In this document: positions 7,348-15,900 of the stretch, piece after piece
Numbering within the stretch: position 1 is the stretch's first letter
Layout of the letters: each line of letters starts with the position of its first letter
DNA from: a virus
Virus record (IMG/VR): IMGVR_UViG_3300046411_000603
Coordinates: 1 to 29,894 of that record
Reading direction: 5' to 3' (one strand)
Length of the DNA: 29,894 nucleotides
Notes under the pieces: model-generated
What the model was told of the DNA's origin: nothing
The model's database searches: none
Seen by the model: only the letters and a program-made list of their open reading frames with translations
Translations under genes and position numbers: made by a program

Positions 7348-9459
7348 ATGTCAGACAAAAAAGAAGTCATAATGTACAAGACTTGGGCTAATGAAAATGA
7401 AAGGCAAGATGCCTTTTCAGGAAACATCGGAGAAGATTATGGGCCAATGGAAAAGGCTCAGGCTTACGGAAACAGGCAGAGAACCAGCTATTTAGATATA
7501 GAGCCTAATACATCTGTAAGAACTGGATTTTTGAGATCGGATTACGACTACTTTCGTCCCGGTGAGTCTATATCCAAAAGACAGAAAAGAATCATAAAGC
7601 AGTGTATGGCAGCTTATGATAAAGTTGGTATAATTAGAAATGTTATTGATTTAATGAGTGACTTCTCCGCTCAGGGTTTAAATATATATCACCCAAATAA
7701 AACTATTGAGAAATTTTACAGAACTTGGTTTAAGCAAGTAAATGGCCTTGAAAGGTCTGAGAGATTTCTAAATTACCTTTACCGTTGCGGCAATGTGCCA
7801 GTGAGAAGAAATGTAACAAAGGTAAATAAAAAGACTTCTGACTCTTTAAGAAGGGCTACTGCCGATAACTTTGTAAATGTCCAGAATAAAAATTACGCCA
7901 AAAATGTAATACCTTGGTCTTATGAATTTTTAAATCCTTTGGCTATCGACATAGCAAGTAATTCAAGTAGGCTTAGTGGCAATGGCCCAAGTTACGTTCT
8001 TAATATCAACGATCTAACCCATCAAGCTATGATGGAGTCTATTAGGACTAATGATACCATAAAGAATATTTTTCCACCAGACGTAAAATCCGCATTAGAA
8101 AGCGGCAAGAGGCAGATACCACTAAATGATGTTGGTATGTACTTTTACAAAAAAGATGATTGGATGGCTTGGGCAAACCCAATGATATACGCCATATTGG
8201 ACGACATTATCATGCTCGAAAAAATGAAGCTAGCAGATATTGCAGCCCTTGATGGTGCCATATCTAACGTAAGGCTTTGGACTCTCGGTAGCCTAGATCA
8301 CAAGATTATTCCAACTGCTGCCGCAACAAAAAGACTTAGAAATCAATTAGCTGGTCATGTTGGTGGTGGTACTATGGATTTCGTTTGGGGGCCAGAACTT
8401 CAATTCAAGGAGTCTAGTTCTCAGGTGTATAAGTTTCTTGGAGAGGCCAAGTATCAACCCGTTTTAACAAGTATATACGCGGGATTAGGCATACCGCCAA
8501 CTTTAACGGGTGCTAGTACTAGCGGTGGTTATAGCAATAACTTTGTTTCCCTTAAAACTCTAGTGGAGAGATTAGAGTACGGCAGAGATATAATTTCTGG
8601 TTTTTGGAGACAGGAACTTGAGATGGTCAGGCAGGCTATGGGCTTTAGGCTTCCAGCCGTTATAAAATTTGATGAAATAGTTCTATCAGATGAGTCAACT
8701 CAGAAAGAGCTTTACATTAAGTTAAATGATAGAGGGTTAATTTCGGACGAAACAATACTAGAAAGATTTGGAGAAATTCCAAGTATAGAGAAGGTTAGAG
8801 TGAAAAGAGAAGAAAAGGATAGAGGTGCTGGAAAGTCAAAACCACCAAAGGCTGGCCCATATCACAACCCTCAACACAAGGATGATGTGGCTAAGTTAGC
8901 ACTAACTAAAGATCAGCTAGATACCAAGGTTTTCTTAGAGGAGTTGGATTTGCCGTACTCTCAACCTGAAGTTAGTCAGCCGGTTTCTAAAATAGCTAAC
9001 GATAAATATCAGCCAGAAGGTCAAAATGGAAGACCTAAAAACTCGCGAGACAAACAAAAAAGAAAAGAAAAAGTGGTATTGCCAAGAAGTGGGGAGGCTT
9101 CTAAGTCAACGATCTGCCTCTGGGGTGTTAAAGCTCAAGAGGAGATATCAAAAATCGTCACCCCTATAGCACTGGCTAAATTCTCAAAGTCTACAGCTAG
9201 GTCTCTAACCAAGTCGGAGATAGATCAGTTAGAGTACTTCAAATTGTGTATATTTACAGGTATGAAACCAATGATGCCAATATCTGAGGCTGTCATACAA
9301 GAATTGATAAACTCTGGTAATACTCCAAGTGAAGAGTTTCAGAGCAATGTAAAAGCCATGATCTCTGACTTCAAAAACGCTTTTAATAGAAACCCTAAGA
9401 TTGAAGAGTTGAGACTTATCAACTCAGAGGCTTTCTGTTTAGAGGTAGCAGAATTGTAA
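7348..9459 (+). CDS. Portal protein with long C-terminal extension
   Basis: 703 residues. I place the start at the second ATG (7348), because ACGGAG ends directly against the first ATG (7342) and is correctly spaced from the second. It forms the dodecameric portal at the capsid vertex through which DNA is packaged. Support: position directly after TerL, size, an early helix-rich segment (RQKRIIKQCMAAYDKVGI, IRNVIDLMSDF), the stem/crown-like region with GLGIPPTLTGAS, and ELEMVRQAMGF. From about residue 485 the composition turns basic and low-complexity, then a separate helical domain of about 150 residues ends the protein. No motif identifies that extension. The portal family call is firm; the extension's role is unknown. 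Confidence 0.88.
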   Translation: MSDKKEVIMYKTWANENERQDAFSGNIGEDYGPMEKAQAYGNRQRTSYLDIEPNTSVRTGFLRSDYDYFRPGESISKRQKRIIKQCMAAYDKVGIIRNVIDLMSDFSAQGLNIYHPNKTIEKFYRTWFKQVNGLERSERFLNYLYRCGNVPVRRNVTKVNKKTSDSLRRATADNFVNVQNKNYAKNVIPWSYEFLNPLAIDIASNSSRLSGNGPSYVLNINDLTHQAMMESIRTNDTIKNIFPPDVKSALESGKRQIPLNDVGMYFYKKDDWMAWANPMIYAILDDIIMLEKMKLADIAALDGAISNVRLWTLGSLDHKIIPTAAATKRLRNQLAGHVGGGTMDFVWGPELQFKESSSQVYKFLGEAKYQPVLTSIYAGLGIPPTLTGASTSGGYSNNFVSLKTLVERLEYGRDIISGFWRQELEMVRQAMGFRLPAVIKFDEIVLSDESTQKELYIKLNDRGLISDETILERFGEIPSIEKVRVKREEKDRGAGKSKPPKAGPYHNPQHKDDVAKLALTKDQLDTKVFLEELDLPYSQPEVSQPVSKIANDKYQPEGQNGRPKNSRDKQKRKEKVVLPRSGEASKSTICLWGVKAQEEISKIVTPIALAKFSKSTARSLTKSEIDQLEYFKLCIFTGMKPMMPISEAVIQELINSGNTPSEEFQSNVKAMISDFKNAFNRNPKIEELRLINSEAFCLEVAEL

Positions 9460-9500
9460 AGCGTTCCATTTTTCCTTAAAATAACCCACAAATTTATTTT

Positions 9501-9512
9501 TTTGTGTAATAC
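9501..9512 (+). promoter_or_regulatory. Putative late promoter TTTGTGTA before protease/scaffold
   Basis: TTTGTGTAATAC ends only 20 bases before the start codon at 9533. The leader would be so short that a separate downstream -10 would collide with the ribosome site. This supports the octamer itself being the -10-type element. Confidence 0.55.
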
Positions 9513-9532
9513 CACATATGGAGAAAACAAAT

Positions 9533-11041
9533 ATGAATATAAATATATATGAGCAAGAAATATCTGACGGCATAGCTGATCAGATTTCTAATAATTCTAT
9601 ATATTGCCAGTCTATAGCAAAAACATCTGAGGTTCTTTTCCCTGAGTTAAAATCTTTAACTGACGAGGAACTTCAAGAGATTGGCTGTAGCATGGCTAAT
9701 GATAAAGGTCAATTTGATTTATACAATCTTGAGTCTGTCTTAGTTAGCACTGGCTGGAACAAGAATGATGATGTTTTCGACCGAAAAGAACTATGGCTTG
9801 CTAGGGAAACCCCCGAAGACAAGCCTTTTAATTTTATGCACAATGAAAAAGATATCATTGGACATATAACCGGCAATAGGGTTGTAGATAAGTCAGGCAC
9901 GGAAATTAACAGCGAAGATGACCTGCCTGAAGATTTCGACATTCTCACAAAAGCCGTTATTTATAAAGAGTGGAGTGATTTGGAGCAAAGGTCTAGGATG
10001 AGTAAAATCATTTCCGAGATCGAGGAAGGTAAGTGGTTCGTTTCTATGGAATGTTTATTTCCAGCTTTTGACTACGCTATGATAAGTCCAGATGGAAAAA
10101 AGTCTGTCTTGGAACGGAATGAGGCTTCAGCGTTTTTAACTAAACACCTAAGAGCCTATGGTGGCGAAGGAAAGTACAACAACTATAGAGTTGGCAGAAT
10201 GTTACGAAACTTATCGTTCTCTGGTAAAGGCTTAGTTTCAAACCCTGCCAATCCTGAAAGTCTAATACTTAGCAATGAATCTTTTAGTGAGTCCAAATCA
10301 ATTATTTTAACAACATCCTCGATTAAGGAGAGTTACGACATGTCAACCGAATTAGAGAATCAAGTCTCAATTCTTAAACAGGAGCTATCTGAAGCAAAAG
10401 TTGCTAATGAAGCCCTTAAAGAAAAGGTAGTAGCAGAGCAAAAAGCTGAGTTCGAATCACAGATTTCTAGCTTGGAAGCTTCTCTTGCTGAAAAACAAGA
10501 AGAGATCGCAAAAGCTACTGAGCAAGTAGAAGAGTTTAAGTCCTCAATTGAGAGCTTGAATGAGTCTTTGGCTAAAAAACATAAAGAGCTTGAAGACAAA
10601 GAAGAAGCAATGATGGAAAAAGACAAGAAGCTCGCAATGATGAAAAAGAAAGAAGCTATGATGAAGCGAAAAGCCCAGCTTGAAGAAGCCGGTCTAGAAG
10701 CTGAAGAAGCTGAAGCTACAATTGCCGACTTTAGTGAAGTTGATGACGATACTTTTGATAAAGTTGTCGCATTAATGAAAAAGAAAGCCATTAAGCACGG
10801 TGATAAAGAAGAAGAAAAAGAAGAAGCGACGATGAAAAAGGAAGAAGAAGACGACAAGGGCAAAGCGTCTAACGAAGAAGAAGCTCTTGACGTAGAAGCT
10901 GAAGCTATTGAAAGCTCAGAAGCTTCCTTGCAAAACCTAGATAACCAAGAAGAAGAAGCAGATGCACTAAGAGCTTACGCTTCAAACTGGTTTGAAACAA
11001 GCGTATTAAAATCAACTCAAAATCTAAAAGAGGGAGAATAA
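9533..11041 (+). CDS. Prohead protease-scaffold fusion
   Basis: 502 residues from ATG 9533, which has GGAG 9 bases upstream; ATG 9518 has none. Residues 70-260 resemble phage prohead proteases. There is a VFDRKELWLA strand, a His in FNFMHNEKDIIGHITG (H103), and a Ser in KWFVSMECLF (S171), spaced like the His/Ser pair of prohead proteases. Residues 270-410 are a long coiled coil rich in Glu/Lys/Ala, then runs of charged residues (MMKKKEAMMKRK, KEEEKEEATMKKEEEDD), typical of a scaffold that fills the procapsid and is cleaved out. It directly precedes decoration and capsid genes. An internal in-frame start at 10340 probably yields the scaffold alone. The scaffold part is clear; the protease assignment rests on motif spacing and position. 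Confidence 0.75.
   Translation: MNINIYEQEISDGIADQISNNSIYCQSIAKTSEVLFPELKSLTDEELQEIGCSMANDKGQFDLYNLESVLVSTGWNKNDDVFDRKELWLARETPEDKPFNFMHNEKDIIGHITGNRVVDKSGTEINSEDDLPEDFDILTKAVIYKEWSDLEQRSRMSKIISEIEEGKWFVSMECLFPAFDYAMISPDGKKSVLERNEASAFLTKHLRAYGGEGKYNNYRVGRMLRNLSFSGKGLVSNPANPESLILSNESFSESKSIILTTSSIKESYDMSTELENQVSILKQELSEAKVANEALKEKVVAEQKAEFESQISSLEASLAEKQEEIAKATEQVEEFKSSIESLNESLAKKHKELEDKEEAMMEKDKKLAMMKKKEAMMKRKAQLEEAGLEAEEAEATIADFSEVDDDTFDKVVALMKKKAIKHGDKEEEKEEATMKKEEEDDKGKASNEEEALDVEAEAIESSEASLQNLDNQEEEADALRAYASNWFETSVLKSTQNLKEGE
10340..11041 (+). CDS. Nested in-frame scaffold protein (internal start)
   Basis: Inside the protease-scaffold gene, ATG 10340 lies 9 bases after a perfect AAGGAG (10325-10330) and in the same frame. 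It falls exactly at the boundary between the protease-like domain and the coiled coil. Translation from here gives a 233-residue protein beginning MSTELENQVSILKQELSEAK, an almost pure coiled-coil scaffold. Lambda does the same with Nu3 inside gene C, making an excess of free scaffold over protease fusion. The site is seen in the sequence; that it is used is inference. Confidence 0.6.
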   Translation: MSTELENQVSILKQELSEAKVANEALKEKVVAEQKAEFESQISSLEASLAEKQEEIAKATEQVEEFKSSIESLNESLAKKHKELEDKEEAMMEKDKKLAMMKKKEAMMKRKAQLEEAGLEAEEAEATIADFSEVDDDTFDKVVALMKKKAIKHGDKEEEKEEATMKKEEEDDKGKASNEEEALDVEAEAIESSEASLQNLDNQEEEADALRAYASNWFETSVLKSTQNLKEGE

Positions 11042-11044
11042 TCA

Positions 11045-11536
11045 ATGGCTCTTAAAACAGACAGAAGTACACTAGATACTGACATCTCTAACTTCATGAA
11101 CGAAGTTGCCACAAGAGGTGGTGTTGCTTCGCAAAGCACTGCCGGTTCTGGTGCTTCTATGGACAACGGTGCTGCTCTAGTTACTTATAAGGCAGTTCCA
11201 TCGGGTGCTGTTCCTGTAGGTCTTCTAATCAACGACATGGTAAACATTGACCTTACCAGACAACATCTTAATCAACATAAAGATGAAGTTCAAAAAGGTG
11301 GAAAAGTAACCTTGCTAAGAAAAGGTTATGTTGTAACTAATAATATCCAAGGTACTTTACCTTCCGGTGGAGAAACTGCGTTCTTGGCTCACAGTGGAAA
11401 CGTTGCTATTGCTGATGTTTCTAGCGATGACACAGACGCAGATGGCTCAAAGCTAGTTGTCGGTAAATTTCTAAGCGGTGCTGACGAAGATGGCTACGCT
11501 AAACTTTACGTAGACCTTCCAAACACTAATCTATAA
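11045..11536 (+). CDS. Probable head decoration protein
   Basis: A 163-residue Gly/Ala/Ser-rich, beta-type protein sitting three bases after the scaffold gene and just before the capsid gene, the usual place of decoration (lambda gpD-like) proteins that stabilise the expanded head. A GGGAG site precedes the ATG. Visible features are a flexible N-terminus (about residues 1-45) and beta segments such as GGKVTLLRKGYVVTNNI and SKLVVGKFLSGADEDGYAKL, consistent with a small beta-barrel. No catalytic motif is seen. Identification rests on position, size and composition rather than a signature. Confidence 0.65.
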   Translation: MALKTDRSTLDTDISNFMNEVATRGGVASQSTAGSGASMDNGAALVTYKAVPSGAVPVGLLINDMVNIDLTRQHLNQHKDEVQKGGKVTLLRKGYVVTNNIQGTLPSGGETAFLAHSGNVAIADVSSDDTDADGSKLVVGKFLSGADEDGYAKLYVDLPNTNL

Positions 11537-11558
11537 TAACGAACAGGAGAACGATTTA

Positions 11559-12560
11559 ATGTCTAATAAAAAACCATCTCCTGAGTTTTTAGCATTGCTT
11601 AAAGATTCAGGTAGTACTAAGATTGATGTCGCTCACGCTGCTCAACTAGAGCTTGCCGAGGCACTAACTACACCTCTTCGTAAGGGTGTACTTTCTGGCG
11701 ATATCGTTTCGCCTATTTTCGAAAAAGACCCTCTTGAGCCGGGTGCTTCAACCGAGTATCCTTTGGACTTGATTGCCCCGGGAACAGAAGGTGAGCACGT
11801 TGCTTACACAAATCCTGGAAACGGTAGAATTCCAGAGCGTCACGTTGAAGGTGACTACGTAATGGTCAACACTTTCGGAATTACTAGCTCGATTGATTTC
11901 TTGCTCAAGTATGCACGAGAAGCAAAGTGGGGAGTTGTTGCGAGAGCTATGCAAGCTCTAGAAGCTTCTTTCGTTAAGAAAACTAACGACGACGGATGGC
12001 ACACACTTTTGAGTGCTGCTGTTGATAGAAACGTTCTTGTTTATGACGGTGACGCTGCTGAAGGTCAATTCACCAAGAGACTTATCAGCTTGATGAAAAC
12101 TGTCATGAGACGTAACGGTGGTGGTAACAGTGTTACTGCTAACGGAAGACTTTCTGATATTTACATGTCTCCAGAAGGCATCGAAGATATTAGAAACTGG
12201 GGTGTTGACCAAGTTGATGAAGTAACTCGTAGAGAGATTTATCAAGCTGGTGACGATGCCGCTTCTTTGACACGTATTTACGGTGTCAATCTTCACGACG
12301 TTTTCGAGTTTGGTACTCAGCAAGAATACCAATCTTACTTTATTAACGATCTAGGTGGAAGTCTATTCACCAATGACGTTGAGCTAGTTATCGGTCTAGA
12401 CCAAGGTTCTAACGATAGCTTTATCATGCCTGTTAAGATGGAAGTTGAAGTTCATCCTGACCCTGCAATGCACCGCTCTCAGAGACAGGGGTATTACGCT
12501 TGGGCAGAGCACGGCTTTGGTGTTCTAGACAACAGAAGAATTGTTGCAGCTTCATTCTAA
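11559..12560 (+). CDS. Major capsid protein, HK97 fold
   Basis: A 333-residue major capsid protein. Evidence is the position after scaffold and decoration genes, the family's usual length, and a strong AGGAGA site. Sequence features fit an HK97-type fold: an N-terminal helical arm (residues 1-45), SGDIVSPIFEKDPLEPGAS, a long helix around LLKYAREAKWGVVARAMQALEASFVKK, and a C-terminal beta-rich P/A-domain ending in VEVHPDPAMHRSQRQGYYAWAEHG-type residues. Codon use looks more biased than in neighbouring genes, as expected for the most abundant virion protein. A strong terminator follows directly. Confidence 0.85.
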   Translation: MSNKKPSPEFLALLKDSGSTKIDVAHAAQLELAEALTTPLRKGVLSGDIVSPIFEKDPLEPGASTEYPLDLIAPGTEGEHVAYTNPGNGRIPERHVEGDYVMVNTFGITSSIDFLLKYAREAKWGVVARAMQALEASFVKKTNDDGWHTLLSAAVDRNVLVYDGDAAEGQFTKRLISLMKTVMRRNGGGNSVTANGRLSDIYMSPEGIEDIRNWGVDQVDEVTRREIYQAGDDAASLTRIYGVNLHDVFEFGTQQEYQSYFINDLGGSLFTNDVELVIGLDQGSNDSFIMPVKMEVEVHPDPAMHRSQRQGYYAWAEHGFGVLDNRRIVAASF

Positions 12561-12591
12561 TGTGAAATTAGCAACTTTCGGGTTAATACTA

Positions 12592-12621
12592 AGCCATCCA
12601 ATCAGTTGGGTGGCTTTTTTA
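12592..12621 (+). terminator. Intrinsic terminator after major capsid gene
   Basis: A 10-base-pair stem, AGCCATCCAA with TTGGGTGGCT (one T-G wobble), closes a TCAG tetraloop and is followed by TTTTTT. This is the clearest terminator in the window. It ends the portal-to-capsid transcription and separates it from the fibre unit, whose putative promoter begins 16 bases later. Confidence 0.88.
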
Positions 12622-12636
12622 TTGACTAAAGTTTTT

Positions 12637-12651
12637 TTTGTGTATATATAC
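12637..12651 (+). promoter_or_regulatory. Putative late promoter TTTGTGTA before the fibre unit
   Basis: TTTGTGTATATATAC lies between the capsid terminator and the ribosome site (AAGGAG, 12662-12667) of the 12675 gene. A promoter is required here because the upstream transcript is terminated, which makes this the strongest functional argument for the motif. Confidence 0.62.
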
Positions 12652-12674
12652 TAAAGAAAATAAGGAGTTGATTA

Positions 12675-12959
12675 ATGTTTTTTGGTGGTGTTGCTTTTTC
12701 CGAAGTGCCTATTAGCGATGATGGCCTATCTAGCAGAACTGATAGACCGAGCGGACCAGTTGTTATATTTTTTAATAAAAGTTTTTTAACTTTTACCCTT
12801 AATATTAACACGTTTATTGAGCGATCTCTGTCATTTAACGACCTTAATGAATACTCTCTAGATATAAACACTTCTACGGATTACGCGTTAAATTTTAACA
12901 AAATGCAAGAAAAAAATCTAAACATTAATAGCGTATTCAACTTTACCGCAGAAAGGTAA
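12675..12959 (+). CDS. Small repeat protein heading the fibre unit
   Basis: A 94-residue protein with AAGGAG upstream. After a 40-residue head containing FFGGVAFSEVPISDDG, the remainder is two and a half 20-residue repeats with the pattern L-x-I-N-T-(6)-L-x-F-N, e.g. LNINTFIERSLSFNDLNEYS then LDINTSTDYALNFNKMQEKN. The alternating hydrophobic pattern suggests stacked beta strands. It sits two bases before the giant fibre gene, so a fibre-attachment or small fibre role is plausible. No family is recognised. Confidence 0.7.
   Translation: MFFGGVAFSEVPISDDGLSSRTDRPSGPVVIFFNKSFLTFTLNINTFIERSLSFNDLNEYSLDINTSTDYALNFNKMQEKNLNINSVFNFTAER
12798..12929 (+). repeat. 60-base coding repeats in the small fibre-unit protein
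   Basis: Units at 12798-12857 and 12858-12917 and a partial third from 12918 encode the 20-residue L-x-I-N beta repeat. Protein similarity is clear, but DNA identity is low, so the duplication is old. Confidence 0.55.
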
Positions 12960-12961
12960 TC

Positions 12962-15900
12962 ATGGCATTAAAAGTAAGTGATAGAATAAGACAGAACACT
13001 CTGAGTACTGGTGTTGGTGGGATTTCTTTAGTTGGTGACCTGCCGGGCTTTAAAAAGTTTAGTGACGTTTTATCCAGTGGTGACATAACTTACTATGTCA
13101 TAGAAGAAAATGATAAATTTGAAGTGGGTGTTGGAATTTACGGTTCTAACAACCTTGAGCGTTTTCACGTATTGTCTAGCTCAAATAGTGGGAACAAAAT
13201 AGAATTGGGTGGTAGTGGTGCAGTTTTCGTAACCTACCCAGCAGATAAAAGTGTCATAAGAGACTTAGAGTCGCAGATTGTTGTTGGTGCTTCTGGGCTT
13301 GTTTTTAGTAATGGAACTAAGTTCAAAGAAGCTAAAATTGTAGAATTAACAGATGTAAACCTACAGGGTACTCCATCAAGCCAGTACCTTATAGATTTTA
13401 ACACAACAAATAAAAGTTTGGTTATTGGAGATTCTTCTGGCCCATCTAACTCAAGAAATACATTAATAGGCTACGGTGCTGGTAGCGGAATAACTTCAGG
13501 AACTTCAAACACTAACATTGGTACTGACGCAGGGCACAAGAATCAGGAAGGTTTCAAGAATGTAAGCATTGGAGATTTAGCGGGTCCGTCAGACGCAAAC
13601 GCTAGTATATCCGTATCTAGAACGGTAAATGTAGGATACCAAGCTGGTGAAAAATCTAGAGATGATAGCGTTAATATTGGCTTTGAGGCTGGTGCAGCCG
13701 CTTATTCTAGGGGGCACGTTTCAATAGGTTCTTTTTCTGGCTCTGGTGTTGGTAACTACGCATTTGTTGGTGGTTACGAAGCGGCAAACAATCATGAGGG
13801 CGATTACTTGATAGCTATTGGCTACAGGTCGGCAAAGGACGGTGGTGGCGAATCCTCTGTGTGGATAGGTAAAGAAGCAGGTAAAAGCACTTCTTCTGCT
13901 ATAAATTCTATAGGATTGGGCGAGTTGTCGGGCGAGGGTTCTTCTGGTAATAACTCTATATACTTGGGTAAAAAGTCGGGCAAGGACAACACTTCAAATG
14001 ATATGCTTTTTATCGCAGACAATCAGCCTTCTTCCGAAGGCACTTTAATAAAAGGCGATTTTAGCACAAAAAGGTTGGCGGTAGGTAAATCTGACGTAAC
14101 TCTTTCTGACACATTTTATGTTGGGGTAAATTCTGCGAGCGATAATGGTATTGTGGTTCAAGGTGCTTCTTTGCAGTCTTCTGACTTAACTCAGTGGCGT
14201 GCATTTGACAGTCAATCTATAGCTTCGGTTAGTAATTCAGGTACTATTTTAGCTAATGGTGTAGCGGCCAGTGGTCAAGGTCTGAGATTGGATCGCTCTA
14301 CACCTGCGGTTACAGATAGTGTACTTTACAACGTGGCTGGTTCTTTGTACTGGAGCGGGTCTTCTTTAAGCGATCAAATTTCGTATGCTTCTGGTCAAGC
14401 CATTATTAACGAGTCTGATATAGCTTATATTTCTGGGGTAGTTGATAATAACAATTCTGGCGATACATACGTTTCAGGGGTTGCCGTTTATAGCTCAGGT
14501 CAAGCAATTGCCAACGAAGTTGACATAGCCTACGTTTCTGGTGTAGCGGCTGGTTCTGCCTATGACGACACTTACGTTTCGGGTATCGCGGTTTATAGCT
14601 CAGGCCAAGCGGTTGCCAATCAGTCCAGCATTTCTAGCAATACATCAAATATATCTACGAATACATCAAATATCTCTATTAATAGCGGTAGAATAATCTA
14701 CGCCTCTGGTCAGGCTATACAAAACGAAATTGACATAGCCTACGTTTCTGGTGTCGCTGCTCACGGACATGAAGTTAGCGAGGCTGATCTGACTTATGTT
14801 TCTGGTATAGCTGTTTACGCTTCTGGTAATGTACATGATGACACGTATATTTCTGGTGTGGCAGCCTACGCCTCTGGTATTTTAGTTGATGGTGGAACCT
14901 TGATACCTCATTCATCTCTGATTGTAGGCAGTGTTAATGGCGTAGCACTAGCTAAGGGTGCAAACAACTTCCCAGTAACTATAACTCAACAAGACAATAG
15001 TTCTGGTGGTGCGTACTACATAAGACTTAGAGACAACGACACAGACAATATAGTTTTTGGTGCTACGGATTCAGACGCATTTCAAATTACCGCTAGTGGC
15101 GAAGGAAGTTCTGATGCTGAAAATATATTTAAGTTTTCTTCTGCCGCCAATGACAACCAGTTGGTGTTTGGTGATAATAATGTTCCAACAAAGATACTAG
15201 GACAGACTGTATCTATAGATTCTCCTCTGACAGTGGTTCCCGATGCAAACTTTACTGGAACAGCACATGCCAGCGGTATAAGTGCGAGCGGTTTGGTGCT
15301 GGGTTCAACTGTTACAACTAACGTACTTATTTCCGCAACCGCAGCGGCTTCCCAGTCAGCGAATATAGCAGAGTTTAAAGCTAGTGACGGGGTTGTTGTC
15401 GCACAGGTTGCTCCAGACGGAAGTATTGCAACGAGCGGTAATATTTCATGTAGTGGTAATATCAGTTCTGTTGATGGTAACTTCAGTGGTGAGATTATCA
15501 CTCCGAAGGTATTTGCAACCTCTGGTGGTACAGGGATTACACTTAACCTTAACGACATTAGATTTTCTCGCGTAGGTCAAGGCGAGCAGATGATAATGGA
15601 GACCGCTACGTTCAGGCCAATAAGTAATGACGTAGTAACTCTAGGCACATCAGCAAAGAGATGGTCTGATGTCTATTCTGTCGATGGGGGCTTTAGTGGT
15701 GATCTCACTGTTGGCGGGACGTTAACAAGTGCTGGAGAATTTCCGTTTGTATCGGGTGTCGCTAACTACGCCTCTGGAAACACTATAGCTACGCAAGCCA
15801 TCGCGAACTACGCCTCTGGCGTTGTTAATGGCGGTGTTGCGACGTTAGCTTCTGGTATAATTCAGGCTGGCGGGTCACAGCGAGTTTACAACGTAGGTTC

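Noticed and set aside
3433-9257. Further TGTGTA-like matches inside genes (near 3436 and 9244)
   Set aside because: They lack the full TTTGTGTA octamer and lie inside coding sequence far from a start codon, so chance is the simpler explanation; the 9244 one remains a weak possibility.
10360-10863. 167-codon Ser-rich minus-strand frame
   Set aside because: It is the antisense of the Glu/Lys-rich coiled coil of the scaffold, where low-complexity codons remove stops on the other strand.
15082-15558. 158-codon minus-strand frame in the giant fibre
   Set aside because: Antisense shadow of a continuous, well-supported coding region.
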